Shown here: one piece after another, positions 53,308 through 62,063 of the stretch
Layout: every line of letters begins with the position of its first letter
Numbering within the stretch: the first letter of the stretch is position 1
Assembly (NCBI GenBank): GCA_019057385.1
Contig: JAHQJS010000007.1
Location: 310,001 to 374,000 of the forward strand
Reading direction: 5' to 3'
Length of the DNA stretch: 64,000 bases
Source of the DNA: Candidatus Borrarchaeum weybense
GTDB lineage: Archaea > Asgardarchaeota > Sifarchaeia > Borrarchaeales > Borrarchaeaceae
Translations under genes and position numbers: made by a program
Notes under the pieces: model-generated
Told to the model about the DNA's origin: nothing
The model's database searches: none
The model's input: the letters and a program-made list of their open reading frames with translations, nothing else

Positions 53308-54012
53308 ATGAAGAAGAACACAATTATATTAGGTCTCATTTTTCTTCTTATTATTCTCATTTGTACACCAAATATAACGAGCGCAAAACCTGCGGAAAGA
53401 AAAGATTGGCACGAATTTGAGGATGAGGATGAGAATGTAGAATTAGTGATTATTACATATTTCACCTCCGATACCTTGAAAGAAACTGAAAGGTCAAATC
53501 TTCTTATCGAGGCAAAGATAAAATTCAAATCATCCAATATTGTTAATATAACGATAGCTGCACCTTATAGCATTATAGAACATCCCACTCGTAATGAAAC
53601 GAGATATGAGTCAGTATTTTATGCCGATCCAGAAGATTCTGTAAGAATATCAAGTTTGTTTAAGGAATTATGCTTATTATATAGTCCTAAAGAGCAAGAG
53701 GCGAATATTATGGGGAGTGTATGGTGCAGGCAGGGTACTTATGAATCGAAGATTAACTTTAATTACGAACTTTTTGTTATCATCAATTATGATGATGACA
53801 CGACCGCGAACCACACTATTTCTAATCAGGCACCGTTGACATTAGAGGTTTTTGGAGGAGGTGGAGGTTTTGCAGGGGTTGCTGATGAAGTGTGGACGTC
53901 TCTTCTCATTACGTTTGCTTTAACTATTGGACTTTCCATTGCTATCGTTATTATTAATAAGAAACGATCGAAACGTAAACGGGGACTAAAAAGGAAAGGA
54001 GAAATGGAATAA
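53308..54012 (+). CDS. Secreted/membrane-anchored protein of ABC cassette, unknown
   Basis: About 234 residues. A signal peptide or membrane anchor (MKKNTIILGLIFLLIILICTPNITSAKP) is followed by an extracytoplasmic beta-rich domain with several N-glycosylation-type NxT/S sites. A Gly-rich linker (GGGGGF), a membrane span (LLITFALTIGLSIAIVIIN) and a basic cytoplasmic tail follow. It is the first gene of a tight cassette with another anchored protein and an ABC ATPase/permease pair. ATG 53308 starts the signal peptide; a codon at 53251 would add a basic extension. No family is recognised. Confidence 0.7.
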   Translation: MKKNTIILGLIFLLIILICTPNITSAKPAERKDWHEFEDEDENVELVIITYFTSDTLKETERSNLLIEAKIKFKSSNIVNITIAAPYSIIEHPTRNETRYESVFYADPEDSVRISSLFKELCLLYSPKEQEANIMGSVWCRQGTYESKINFNYELFVIINYDDDTTANHTISNQAPLTLEVFGGGGGFAGVADEVWTSLLITFALTIGLSIAIVIINKKRSKRKRGLKRKGEME

Positions 54013-54013
54013 A

Positions 54014-54757
54014 GTGCAGAAGTTAAGAGGTATGATACTATCATTTTTATTGATTTTATTTATTTTCTCGATCGTGACTTCACCCTCCATTCAATCAAAT
54101 GGTCAAGACACATTCCCTCAAAATGAATTTGTGCTTGGATTCAGGCAATCTGCATTCACTGAAGTCTTTGGAAATGGGACTTTTTATGATACTGAAATAA
54201 ACCCAGTTGAGTTTTATGTCTGGTTTGAAAGTAAAGATGTAGATGGCAACAAAATAACGGTTGCAGATACTTACAAACCTGAAGAATGGCAGAGAATCAG
54301 AACATATGAAGTCGATTTATACTCGCGCCGAGGAGATGTGCAAGATCAGCAGGGTATTATGTGGTGGATAAATGTGGCTGATTTTTCCAGTGGATCGCGA
54401 ATTAAAATTGGCAGAGAGACTCTTCAAGCAATTGGTGAAGACACATACTTTGCATTAGGAGCTGTGCGTGAATGCTATATTTTTCAACGAAAAATACAGT
54501 CGATTGATGGAGAAAATAAAACTATTGAAACAAGATATGATCTGGAAAGTGGTGTACTTTTCGAATATCGATGGCGAAATGATACTTACGCCACCATAAT
54601 ATCGCTTACATTAGCTAAAAACGTAGATATGAGTATTCACATGTCTTACTACTTTCCTATCTTCATTCCTCTCGCAATAATCCCTCCTCTACTAGCTTAT
54701 TTCGTATCGAGACCTAAAATAACGAAGAAGAAAAAGATGATCAAAGAAGGACGGTAG
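54014..54757 (+). CDS. Second membrane-anchored extracytoplasmic protein of ABC cassette
   Basis: About 247 residues. An N-terminal signal (LSFLLILFIFSIVTSPSIQS) is followed by a beta-rich extracellular domain (EFYVWFESKDVDGNKITVADTYKPEEW and QGIMWWINVADFSSG). A C-terminal span (FPIFIPLAIIPPLLAYFV) and a KKKKM basic tail close the protein. GTG 54014 directly follows the upstream stop, so the two are coupled. The pair shares topology with the previous protein but not obvious sequence. It is probably a substrate-capture or accessory component of the transporter downstream. Confidence 0.7.
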   Translation: MQKLRGMILSFLLILFIFSIVTSPSIQSNGQDTFPQNEFVLGFRQSAFTEVFGNGTFYDTEINPVEFYVWFESKDVDGNKITVADTYKPEEWQRIRTYEVDLYSRRGDVQDQQGIMWWINVADFSSGSRIKIGRETLQAIGEDTYFALGAVRECYIFQRKIQSIDGENKTIETRYDLESGVLFEYRWRNDTYATIISLTLAKNVDMSIHMSYYFPIFIPLAIIPPLLAYFVSRPKITKKKKMIKEGR

Positions 54758-54760
54758 CTA

Positions 54761-55738
54761 ATGGAATTTGCAATTAAGGTAAGAAATCTAGAAAAGTTCT
54801 ATGGAAACTTTCAGGCTGTAAAAGGAATAGATTTTGACGTTCCATGTGGATCATGTTTTGGATTTCTTGGTCCTAATGGGGCTGGAAAAACAACTACGCT
54901 TATGATTCTCGTAAACCTCCTGAAAGCATCAAAGGGCACTGCAGAACTTCTCGGTTTTGATAGCAGAAGTATTGAAGCACGCGAAAAAATCGGCTATCTT
55001 CCTGAACGACTCGGTCTTAATGATACTTGGACTTTATTTGATTTTTTGATATTCATTGGCGCACTATACGGACTCTCAAGAAAAACTTCCAAAGACAACG
55101 CCTTAGAGTTACTTGATTGGGTCGGTTTAGCAGGTTGGGAATATAACAAGATTGGTAGTCTATCTGGGGGAATGAGACAACGCCTAGGTTTAGCGCAAGC
55201 CCTTCTTAATGACCCTGAATTGCTTATTCTCGACGAACCTACTGCTAACCTTGACGCAATTGGCCGTGCAGAGATTTTAGATAAAATAAAACTTATGGTT
55301 GAACGTGAAAAGAAAACCGTCTTGATATCGTCCCACATTCTTTCTGAAGTCGAAAAAGTTGCAGACAATATTGCCATTATTAACAAAGGTAAAATCGTGA
55401 CTCAAGGTCAATTAAGTGCACTTCAAAATGAGAAAATGGCAACGTTTGAAGTAAAGGTAAGTGATCCTTATGCGTTAAAAGAGGAAATGGAAAAACTCGA
55501 TTTTATTTTATCTGCAGATATCAACGAGAGAAATCAATTGATTGTTGAATGCAACGACAAAGAAAGACTAAGTAAGGCACTTGTTAGAGTCATTGTCGAA
55601 CGCGATTTGGCCCTATATCAATTTAGTCCTATTAGGGAATCACTTGAGTCTCTTTTCATGAGACTTGTCCGGGAAATCGAAGTATCGCCAAGCCAAATTC
55701 AAGAAATAAATCCTTCATCGATCAAATACAAAGGGTGA
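54761..55738 (+). CDS. ABC transporter ATP-binding protein
   Basis: 325 residues. Walker A is GPNGAGKTTT (about 37-46), the Q-loop region is GYLPERLGL, the signature is LSGGMRQRLGLAQALL (about 133-148), Walker B is LLILDEPTANLD, and the switch His is in SSHILSE. The C-terminal ~90 residues are the extension typical of CcmA/NatA-type exporter ATPases. It starts 3 nt after the upstream stop and overlaps the permease. It drives the permease encoded next. Confidence 0.93.
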   Translation: MEFAIKVRNLEKFYGNFQAVKGIDFDVPCGSCFGFLGPNGAGKTTTLMILVNLLKASKGTAELLGFDSRSIEAREKIGYLPERLGLNDTWTLFDFLIFIGALYGLSRKTSKDNALELLDWVGLAGWEYNKIGSLSGGMRQRLGLAQALLNDPELLILDEPTANLDAIGRAEILDKIKLMVEREKKTVLISSHILSEVEKVADNIAIINKGKIVTQGQLSALQNEKMATFEVKVSDPYALKEEMEKLDFILSADINERNQLIVECNDKERLSKALVRVIVERDLALYQFSPIRESLESLFMRLVREIEVSPSQIQEINPSSIKYKG

Positions 55739-55746
55739 TTTTTGCA

Positions 55747-56628
55747 ATGAAAAGGATAAGGATTAAAACCATTTTGCGATTAGCCTTTGAGGAGATTTTA
55801 TTAGCGTTCCGAAGTAAAAAATTCTTAATCTTTGTCGCTGTAATGATTGCCCCTGTAATTGTAATTGCTTTAGTATTTGGAATTGCACTTGTTCCTGAAC
55901 AGATTAGGAATGGCGAGATAATTCTTTTCATACAAGGTGAAGAACTCGGAAGAGAACAAATACTAGAAAGCATGATTGATTCCTTGAAAGAGTTTGGAAA
56001 TTTCGCACGATTTTTCTGGGTAGGATTGCCAATTATCGCGATCACTTCAATTTTAACTAGTGAGTATATCGCTGGAGAATATTCACAAAGGACTCTACAC
56101 ACCTTCGTTTCTAAGCCTATATATCGATCCGAATTCGTTCTAATGAAGTTCTTATCCTTTGTAGTAGTTTCCTTTGTGTTGTTTTCTTTTGTATACTGCA
56201 GTATCCTTTTGTGCACTAGTATTGTTCCCGCACACTTCGGATTGCTTTCCGATTGGGTAGCGAGCGAGGAAATATGGAATACTTCTTTTGCGTGGATTTG
56301 GATCTCTGAGTTGTTTATATTAGCAATCGCTTCAATGTCCTTGCTTTTTTCCTCAATAACTAAAAGAGCAATTTTAGCAGGCATCTTGCCGATCTTTTTC
56401 TTTTTTGGAATGAATCTGGTTACCTCCATTTTTGGATTCTATGAGTATGCCTACTATGATGTCTTGTACAGCACGGGTATCATTTGGACAGTTGAAGTTT
56501 TTGGCGAAAACGCTCTTGAGGGAACTGTGCACATAGATCCAACAATAGGCGTTGTGACTCTAGTTTTATTCATAATACTACCCTTACTGTTCAGTATAAT
56601 TATTCTTGAGAGAAAGGATTTGGAATGA
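55747..56628 (+). CDS. ABC-2 type permease
   Basis: About 293 residues with six hydrophobic segments and one large external loop between the first two (about residues 45-95). This is typical of ABC-2 permeases, together with the EYIAGEYSQRTLHTFVSKPIYRSEFVLMKFLS cytoplasmic helix near span 2. ATG 55747 has AGGGTGAT at proper spacing; the GTG at 55735 overlaps the ATPase stop. It pairs with the ATPase as an exporter. The substrate is unknown. Element D follows 77 nt downstream. Confidence 0.88.
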   Translation: MKRIRIKTILRLAFEEILLAFRSKKFLIFVAVMIAPVIVIALVFGIALVPEQIRNGEIILFIQGEELGREQILESMIDSLKEFGNFARFFWVGLPIIAITSILTSEYIAGEYSQRTLHTFVSKPIYRSEFVLMKFLSFVVVSFVLFSFVYCSILLCTSIVPAHFGLLSDWVASEEIWNTSFAWIWISELFILAIASMSLLFSSITKRAILAGILPIFFFFGMNLVTSIFGFYEYAYYDVLYSTGIIWTVEVFGENALEGTVHIDPTIGVVTLVLFIILPLLFSIIILERKDLE

Positions 56629-56705
56629 CTGATTTTCATAATTTGTCCAAAGAAAAAGGTCAGCAAAATATATATGTAAAAAAAGTGTATACGTGGATTT
56701 ATAAC

Positions 56706-57034
56706 CAATTCGCAAGAAGACCCCCCAACGTGTTAGGGGGATGAATTGCGTTTTTTACTTGTTTCACTTTCACACAGCTCTGCCTAACACTTAAATAGCA
56801 GTTAACTACTATCTCAGTGTGCAGTATGCCGAGGTGTCTGGCTTGGCGTTGGGAGCGTACACAAGACACAGTACCGATGAGGGTACTGTCGGACCTCAAG
56901 TGTCCCTTGAGGGACGGGGGCTGCCGTGGACCAGCCCGAACTGTCGATGACTAGGCTTCATGTGACCAACCGTGTTGGCTAAGCAGAACAGTCTAGGAGG
57001 GCAGAAGCCACCTAACTTGTTGGGTAGTAGTTCA
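56706..57034 (+). mobile_element. Element D: tnpB-less IS200/IS605-like element
   Basis: A 329-bp plus-strand element. The left-end hairpin is at 56716-56748 (GAAGACCCCCCAACGTGTTAGGGGGATGAATTG) and the right-end hairpin at 57003-57034 (GAAGCCACCTAACTTGTTGGGTAGTAGTTCA). The left flank is TATAAC. The GC-rich body has strong local stems (for example GGTACTGTC-like pairings near 56865-56895) and no gene. Its left end is nearly identical to that of element C, 18 kb away. Confidence 0.7.
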
Positions 57035-57053
57035 CCCTGAATCATTATAGATC

Positions 57054-57428
57054 GTGATTCTTAGTTCGAGATTCTTGGTTCTACAACCTCCAAATAATCA
57101 GAACCCACTTTTTATCTGTGCTTGTTGTGGATGTTGTAGTAAAGTTTTATTCAATATGAAGAAATTTCCTCGCCAAAATGAAGTTTATACATCAAACTAT
57201 TTTGCGGTAGTTGACCCCGAAGAATGTGCAGGTTGTGAAACATGGATAGATCGTTGCCAGATGGAAGCGTTATCCATGGTAGATGAGGTGTCAAAAGTAG
57301 ACTTGGACAGATGTATTGGTTGTGGTCTTTGTGTGACCACTTGCCCCTCAGACGCTATCCAACTCCAGAAAAGAGAAAAGGAAATAGTACCTCGAAGGAT
57401 ACGGCCGACCTTTATCAACAGATCATGA
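57054..57428 (+). pseudogene. 5'-truncated ferredoxin-type 4Fe-4S gene
   Basis: The remaining 124 codons keep FICACCGCC, then a first cluster CAGCETWIDRCQMEAL and an intact second cluster CIGCGLCVTTCPSDAI. In relatives the first cluster reads CxGCxxCxxRCQM, so the Trp at 'ETW' replaces a ligand cysteine (TGT/TGC to TGG). The conserved N-terminal part that precedes ACCGCC in full proteins is absent. An in-frame stop precedes the remaining frame, just past element D's right end. It is probably a decaying gene. Confidence 0.6.
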
Positions 57429-57884
57429 TGAAAAAAATGGGAATGGCATAGTTTAAAACTGATTGGCAAGAAGATATTGGGTTGCGTATTAAAAAAATCA
57501 CTGGTTAGACCGTCTTGTTCAGTTTTATTTAGTTTTAATAATTTATTTTCTTTTTTCTTCTTTAAGAAGAAGGAATACGCGACGCCTTCAGGCGACCATA
57601 GTTTTGTTAGAACATATGTTCAAAGAAAGAGTTCCCTTTTCTCGATATGTCGCGACAGTCATCAAACTGTGCAGAACTCAATTCTTAGAGCACTTAAGGA
57701 TTTTGTTATAAGATCCTAAGGATGAATTTCTAAAAAACCAATTTGAAAATTTTGAAATCGGCTGCATGATTGTTTTTAAAATGGTCGGTTATTTCTATAA
57801 AAAAAGATGTGCAGGGATGTATAAAAGGAATGCATGGCACACAACATCCTTCTATACATAACCCTTATTCTTAACGGGATGTCC
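57429..57884. other. Decayed coding region
   Basis: About 456 nt. Protein-like fragments in shifting frames (MFKERVPFSRYVATVIKLC from about 57619, then after one stop DEFLKNQFENFEIG) suggest an old transposase-like or other gene broken by frameshifts. A CGCC-TTCA-GGCG hairpin sits at 57580-57591. Confidence 0.4.
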
Positions 57885-58169
57885 TCATCCATGGCTTTTG
57901 GTACGATCTTCATCTGTTCCATGCGATTGATAATTCACTTCTGAGGAATAATGCAAAAAGGTTTTCTGTAGGTCTTCTTTTGAAAACCACCCGGATTCGT
58001 AGGCCTCCACAGCTATATGGAGTAACTCAACTTTTGAGATATTGTTTTCGTGATTGCCTTGTTCGTCAACGTTATTCCAATAAAGAGAGAAACAATCCTT
58101 AATGGTAGAAAGAGGGACTTCTCCTTGTAGGAATTTATTCAATTCGTTACATAATTCCGAATATTGCAT
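57885..58169 (-). CDS. Small acidic protein, immunity-protein-like, unknown
   Basis: 94 residues, acidic and mainly helical (ELCNELNKFLQGEVPLSTIKDCFSLYWNNV, HIAVEAYESGWFSKEDLQKTF). A GGAGGAAGGGAG Shine-Dalgarno region lies before the ATG. The composition and helix layout resemble small immunity-type or regulatory proteins, but I recognise no family. It lies in a decayed stretch, so recent acquisition is possible. Confidence 0.5.
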   Translation of the reverse strand: MQYSELCNELNKFLQGEVPLSTIKDCFSLYWNNVDEQGNHENNISKVELLHIAVEAYESGWFSKEDLQKTFLHYSSEVNYQSHGTDEDRTKSHG

Positions 58170-59176
58170 GCCGTTCTCCCTTCCTCCTGTGTTTCCAGTC
58201 TACGAATGTGTAGACCACGATCTAGTGCCCCAACTTCGAGTGCGAATAGCAACGCTTTACCTGTCGACCATTACAACTGCTACCACAAAAAAGTCTTGAA
58301 AGTATGATAGGTCTTCTTTGAAAGAGTGTCTTAGCTTCAGAGATTCTGTTTCGTCGTATGAACGATGTATTTACTTATTTATGTAATAGAACACGCTTGT
58401 CGGTGTCTTAAATAGTTTGTAGAAAAATTCTACGCATGTTCTAAGATCGTAAAAGAATAGCAGTCTGAACCTATCACGTGCGGAATAATTCCGGGGAGAA
58501 GTCTATTTATTATAACTAACATACTCCTATAGGAGTAAATTCAGTATCGTTTCGATATCAATCAACTAAAAATAGTGTATTCGAGCGTTAATGTGGAGTT
58601 ATAGTGACACTTCCAAGACAATTTCCAAAAAATCAATGTGAAACTTTTCAAATTGGCGGCAGCATTGTTTTCAAAATGACATCGTTCCTCCGTCGATGAC
58701 GTAGAAATTTGGTAAAGCGGTGTCTCTGGAAACTTGAAATTCACGAAAATGAAGATCTTTGTTTTTTCAGAAATATAGTAGCATTTTTTTATGAGATCGG
58801 AGAGAATATCCTCACAGAGCCGGTTTTTAGTTCCAGGTCTCGGACCATAGCTTGAGCATAAAGTTCGAGGAAATTGACGCGCACCCTTTTTGAAAAACAA
58901 GTGTCCTGGGGTTAAAGTTGTTTCTGGCAAAAAAGATATAAGAAATTTCTCTTTCATGCAATTCAAATTGCATATCTCACTATTCGTTCATCCGTTTTTG
59001 TGGTTTTGTAAAAAAAACCATGTTTTGACAAAATCCTTATCTTCCCTAAGAATTGAGATAAATTCATTTTTGTCATTTAAATTGACGATTCAAAAACTAT
59101 TTTTAACAAAATAACAATATTTCAATCACTATCCTTTCGAATGTTGAATAATATCACAAATCAAGAGTGAATTCTA
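58170..59176. other. Long non-coding/decayed region
   Basis: About 1 kb with no convincing gene; 134-codon and 74-codon frames here have no domain or ribosome site. It contains the 16-bp perfect palindrome TACTCCTATAGGAGTA (58522-58537) beside a TATA-like run, and a ~55-nt diverged repeat (58630-58690) of 57733-57790. Confidence 0.5.
58522..58537. promoter_or_regulatory. 16-bp perfect palindrome, operator-like
   Basis: TACTCCTATAGGAGTA is its own reverse complement and lies about 12 nt right of a TATA-like TTTATTATAA. No intact gene follows within 600 nt. Confidence 0.4.
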
Positions 59177-59629
59177 ATGGATAAGAGAACATATATTCTC
59201 TATTTTTGTGAACAATGCGGTAAAAGTGGAATGGCAGACTTCACAAAAGAAGACGAAGAATTTGCCCTGCAAAACGGTGGATTGTTTACAAGAATACTAG
59301 ATCATGGTGATCACATCTTAGAATTAAGAGTAGATGTTCACGGTGTTGTACGGCAAGAATATATTTTTAGGAAAATCGAATTTGAAACGTCAATGGAACT
59401 TTTTCGCATAATAAAAAAGAGTGATAGTAGGCAACTATGTTTTAACGCATTAGAACGACTAATTGGATTTACCTCTGAAAATGAAGATGAATTTAATCAA
59501 GATATCTATACTGTAAAAGAAATAAAATCCAAAATCAGCATGCTCAGATCGGTTTTTGAATCATTGAAAGAAGAAGTTGATGAAGTAGAGAAATGTTTAA
59601 GTGAATTCAAGACAGAAGTTCGCGTTTGA
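59177..59629 (+). CDS. Small protein with C-terminal coiled coil, unknown
   Basis: 150 residues. The N-terminal beta-rich part has FCEQCGKSG (a single CxxC) and ILELRVDVHGVVRQEYIFRKIEFE. The C-terminal coiled coil (about 110-145: KSKISMLRSVFESLKEEVDEVEKCLSEFK) suggests dimerisation. I recognise no family. It stands alone with no clear Shine-Dalgarno site. Confidence 0.6.
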   Translation: MDKRTYILYFCEQCGKSGMADFTKEDEEFALQNGGLFTRILDHGDHILELRVDVHGVVRQEYIFRKIEFETSMELFRIIKKSDSRQLCFNALERLIGFTSENEDEFNQDIYTVKEIKSKISMLRSVFESLKEEVDEVEKCLSEFKTEVRV

Positions 59630-59800
59630 AATTTCCCTTGAACAAAATAGAGTAGAACTGTATTAGAAAACAATATTTCTTTCAGTTATTTAGCTTTATT
59701 GCAGATCAAGTGAACAATGCTAAAAAAGTGAAGAAATTCTAGATACAGCAGATAAACATGTTTTTGCGATCAATGACTCTCTAGAACTAGATTAATTATG

Positions 59801-59822
59801 CCAAATAGTTAATTTTATATAT
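59801..59822 (+). promoter_or_regulatory. TATA box with CCAAATAG element for dehydrogenase gene
   Basis: CCAAATAGTTAATTTTATATATC is nearly the same as the block before tfb1. The predicted transcription start, near 59842-59846, rules out ATG 59830 as the initiator. Confidence 0.4.
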
Positions 59823-59877
59823 CAATTTAATGATTGACGTTAAACACAGTGATCCTGAAATTATTAGAGGAATGGAA

Positions 59878-61014
59878 ATGGCGTATAAGGTAGCAGTTAT
59901 TGATACATTTTATTCAAATGATTTGAGTACCCTTGAATCAGGATTAAATGAGCACAACATAGATGTTGATGTTTATCACCCGGATATAAAAGATTTTACA
60001 AAATTAGATGAATATGACGTTATTGTAATTCAGCATCTTGACTTTGGCAGAAAAGGTGCACATGAACATTTGGATCCAGATCGTTGTAAACTTGTTTTGC
60101 GAGCTGGCGTTGGTTATGATGAACTAGACCTCCCTGCATTGACAGAACTAGGAATTCCAGCGGTGAATGTTCCTGGTTATGGTCCAAATTCAGTTGGTCA
60201 ACATACCATTCAATATATTCTAGCATTAGCAGGTCATTCAAATGAGTATCACCATAGAGTTGTTACTGCGAGAGATCTCGACATAGGGAGAGAACAATCA
60301 GGAGAAGATAAATGGGTGAGTCAGAGTAGAATACCGAGTGCTCCCTTATATAAATCAGTTTTAGGAATATTAGGTTATGGGAGAATCGGCAGAAAGGTTG
60401 CAGAATTTGTTCAGCACGTTTTTAAAGAAATTGTGGCATATGATCCTTATCTCGACGAAGAAATTTTTCAGAAAGGTAAGGTAAGAAGAGTAGATCTTGA
60501 TGAATTACTTGAAACTGCTGATTTTATTTCTGTACACGTTCCATTATTTGAAAAACGTGAACGAGTCTATTTGGGATTCGAAAAAAACTATCAGCGTACT
60601 GAAATGTTTTATGAATCAACAGTAGGTTTAATCGACGAAGAACAAATTTCAAAAATGAAGGATGGTGCCTTCCTAATTAACACAGCCAGAGGACCGGTTG
60701 TTAACGAATCTGCGGTTATTAAAGCCTTAGAGAACGGAAAACTTGGTGGTGTAGCATTGGATGTTTTTGAAGAAGAACCTTTAGCAAGAAACCATTCACT
60801 AAGAAAAATGGCTGCGACTTCTCTACCTGCAGGACATCCTTTGAGAAAGACAGGGCAAGAAAAATACAATATAATTTTAACATGCCACAGTGCTTATCTT
60901 CTTAGAGGCACCTTTAATACAGTATTGGAATTATCTGTAGAGGAAATAGTGCGTGTCCTTATTGATAAACAGTTACCGCATAATTTATTGAACCCAGAAG
61001 TACTGCAAAACTAG
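59878..61014 (+). CDS. D-isomer-specific 2-hydroxyacid dehydrogenase, CtBP-like
   Basis: 378 residues. The catalytic Arg is in NTARGPVVN, the Glu in DVFEEEP and the His in CHSAYL; the NAD-binding loop is LGILGYGRIGRKVAEF (about 160-175). An insert FEKNYQRTEMFYESTVG lengthens it compared with D-lactate/glycerate dehydrogenases and is like CtBP/formate-dehydrogenase-type relatives. The substrate is unknown. The start is ATG 59878, because GAGG lies about 7 nt upstream and MAYKVAVIDT is a family-like beginning; ATG 59830 would precede the expected transcription start. Confidence 0.85.
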   Translation: MAYKVAVIDTFYSNDLSTLESGLNEHNIDVDVYHPDIKDFTKLDEYDVIVIQHLDFGRKGAHEHLDPDRCKLVLRAGVGYDELDLPALTELGIPAVNVPGYGPNSVGQHTIQYILALAGHSNEYHHRVVTARDLDIGREQSGEDKWVSQSRIPSAPLYKSVLGILGYGRIGRKVAEFVQHVFKEIVAYDPYLDEEIFQKGKVRRVDLDELLETADFISVHVPLFEKRERVYLGFEKNYQRTEMFYESTVGLIDEEQISKMKDGAFLINTARGPVVNESAVIKALENGKLGGVALDVFEEEPLARNHSLRKMAATSLPAGHPLRKTGQEKYNIILTCHSAYLLRGTFNTVLELSVEEIVRVLIDKQLPHNLLNPEVLQN

Positions 61015-61472
61015 TAATTTTGCCTTTACAGATCGAAAGGATAGAATAAAAACAACTAATTAAGACTGAATAAGTTTTTACACTGAATACAAGCATTTAC
61101 ATAACAATTTTCAGGAAACATACTTGAGCTTAGGTTTAAATTACAGCTCCTAATGATAAGATGAAATTTTCCACAAGAATAATAATTAAATAGGTAGAAA
61201 TACAAGAGTAAGGTAAGGAGGCTCATAAATGTCAGATCTTAAGAAGAAAATTAGAGGAAAAAAGGGCAAAGACATTCTTGGTAAGCTTAAGAAAAAGTAA
61301 ATGAATACAAGAATGAATTTTTATTCCTTTTCAATATCTTCTTTTTTACTTTAGAAGATACTTATTAATTTTCTATCCTGCGCTTAAATCATGTTCTAGT
61401 AATTTTAAGGTAATTTTTTTCTTAATCTGCCTTTCTCATGCATGTAATATTGGTTAGTTCACAAATTACGAG
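61015..61472. other. Intergenic region with a micro-ORF
   Basis: About 460 nt. It holds the 23-residue Lys-rich ORF at 61229 with its TATA-like ATAATTAAATAGG near 61184. The rest holds nothing supported. Confidence 0.5.
61229..61300 (+). CDS. 23-residue lysine-rich microprotein
   Basis: ATG with a very strong AAGGAGG 7 nt upstream and a TATA-like stretch about 40 nt earlier. The product is MSDLKKKIRGKKGKDILGKL plus KKK: ten of 23 residues are Lys, with an amphipathic pattern. It stands alone between two ordinary genes. Confidence 0.55.
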   Translation: MSDLKKKIRGKKGKDILGKLKKK

Positions 61473-62063
61473 TTAAAGTGCCTCTAAATTACGCGTCTCT
61501 TTTGATAGAATTTCCAGAAAAGTCTCCATTTCTTTTTGTCTGATCTTACCTATTTGACGTGCTTGAGGCGTATGTAATTTTTCTGGGAGTTCTTTGATAA
61601 ATTGCTGAATTCTCTTTATTGCACTTTTCAAGTCTGGCGCCCAATCAGAGATACCAACGATCGACAACAGCCTTGTCACTCCGATTATGCCCATGAAATC
61701 TAAAACATCTGCGTCGTGAAAGATAATTGATTCCTTTCGTGCAGAAGGATTTTCATAAAACATATGACCGCTAATAATATCTTTAACAAGAGGAATTTTT
61801 TCCACCGGAAAGCCCATTGGGGTAAGGATTTCTTCTATAAGTTGAATTGATCGCTCTGCGTGGTCTATTTCTGGCTGCCTGTGGGGCTCAAATGCACCAA
61901 TGTCATGAAGATAGGCTGCTGCAAATAGTGCATCTTGATCAACATCAATATTTTGCTCCTTGGCTAATTGAAGTGATAATTCGTAAATTCGTTGAAAATG
62001 AGAAAAACCCCAAGCCGGATGCTTGAGTTGTTCTGTGAATGCAAGTAATTGCTGTTTCCACAT
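61473..62063 (-). CDS. HD-domain phosphohydrolase
   Basis: 196 residues. HD metal motif residues are visible as the early His in WGFSHFQRIYEL, the HD pair in AAYLHDIGAF (about 50-60), a later His in IISGHMFYEN and the final Asp in FHDADVLDFMG. This is the order for the small HD family acting on nucleotides or other phosphates. The substrate is unknown. It is convergent with the micro-ORF region, and its ATG follows an AT-rich stretch. Confidence 0.85.
   Translation of the reverse strand: MWKQQLLAFTEQLKHPAWGFSHFQRIYELSLQLAKEQNIDVDQDALFAAAYLHDIGAFEPHRQPEIDHAERSIQLIEEILTPMGFPVEKIPLVKDIISGHMFYENPSARKESIIFHDADVLDFMGIIGVTRLLSIVGISDWAPDLKSAIKRIQQFIKELPEKLHTPQARQIGKIRQKEMETFLEILSKETRNLEAL

Noticed and set aside
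57045..57110. tRNA suggested by a GTTCGAGATTC-like string after element D
   Set aside because: No acceptor or anticodon stems can be formed.
58562..58966. 134-codon minus-strand ORF
   Set aside because: No ribosome site, no domain; overlaps the diverged repeat on the other strand.
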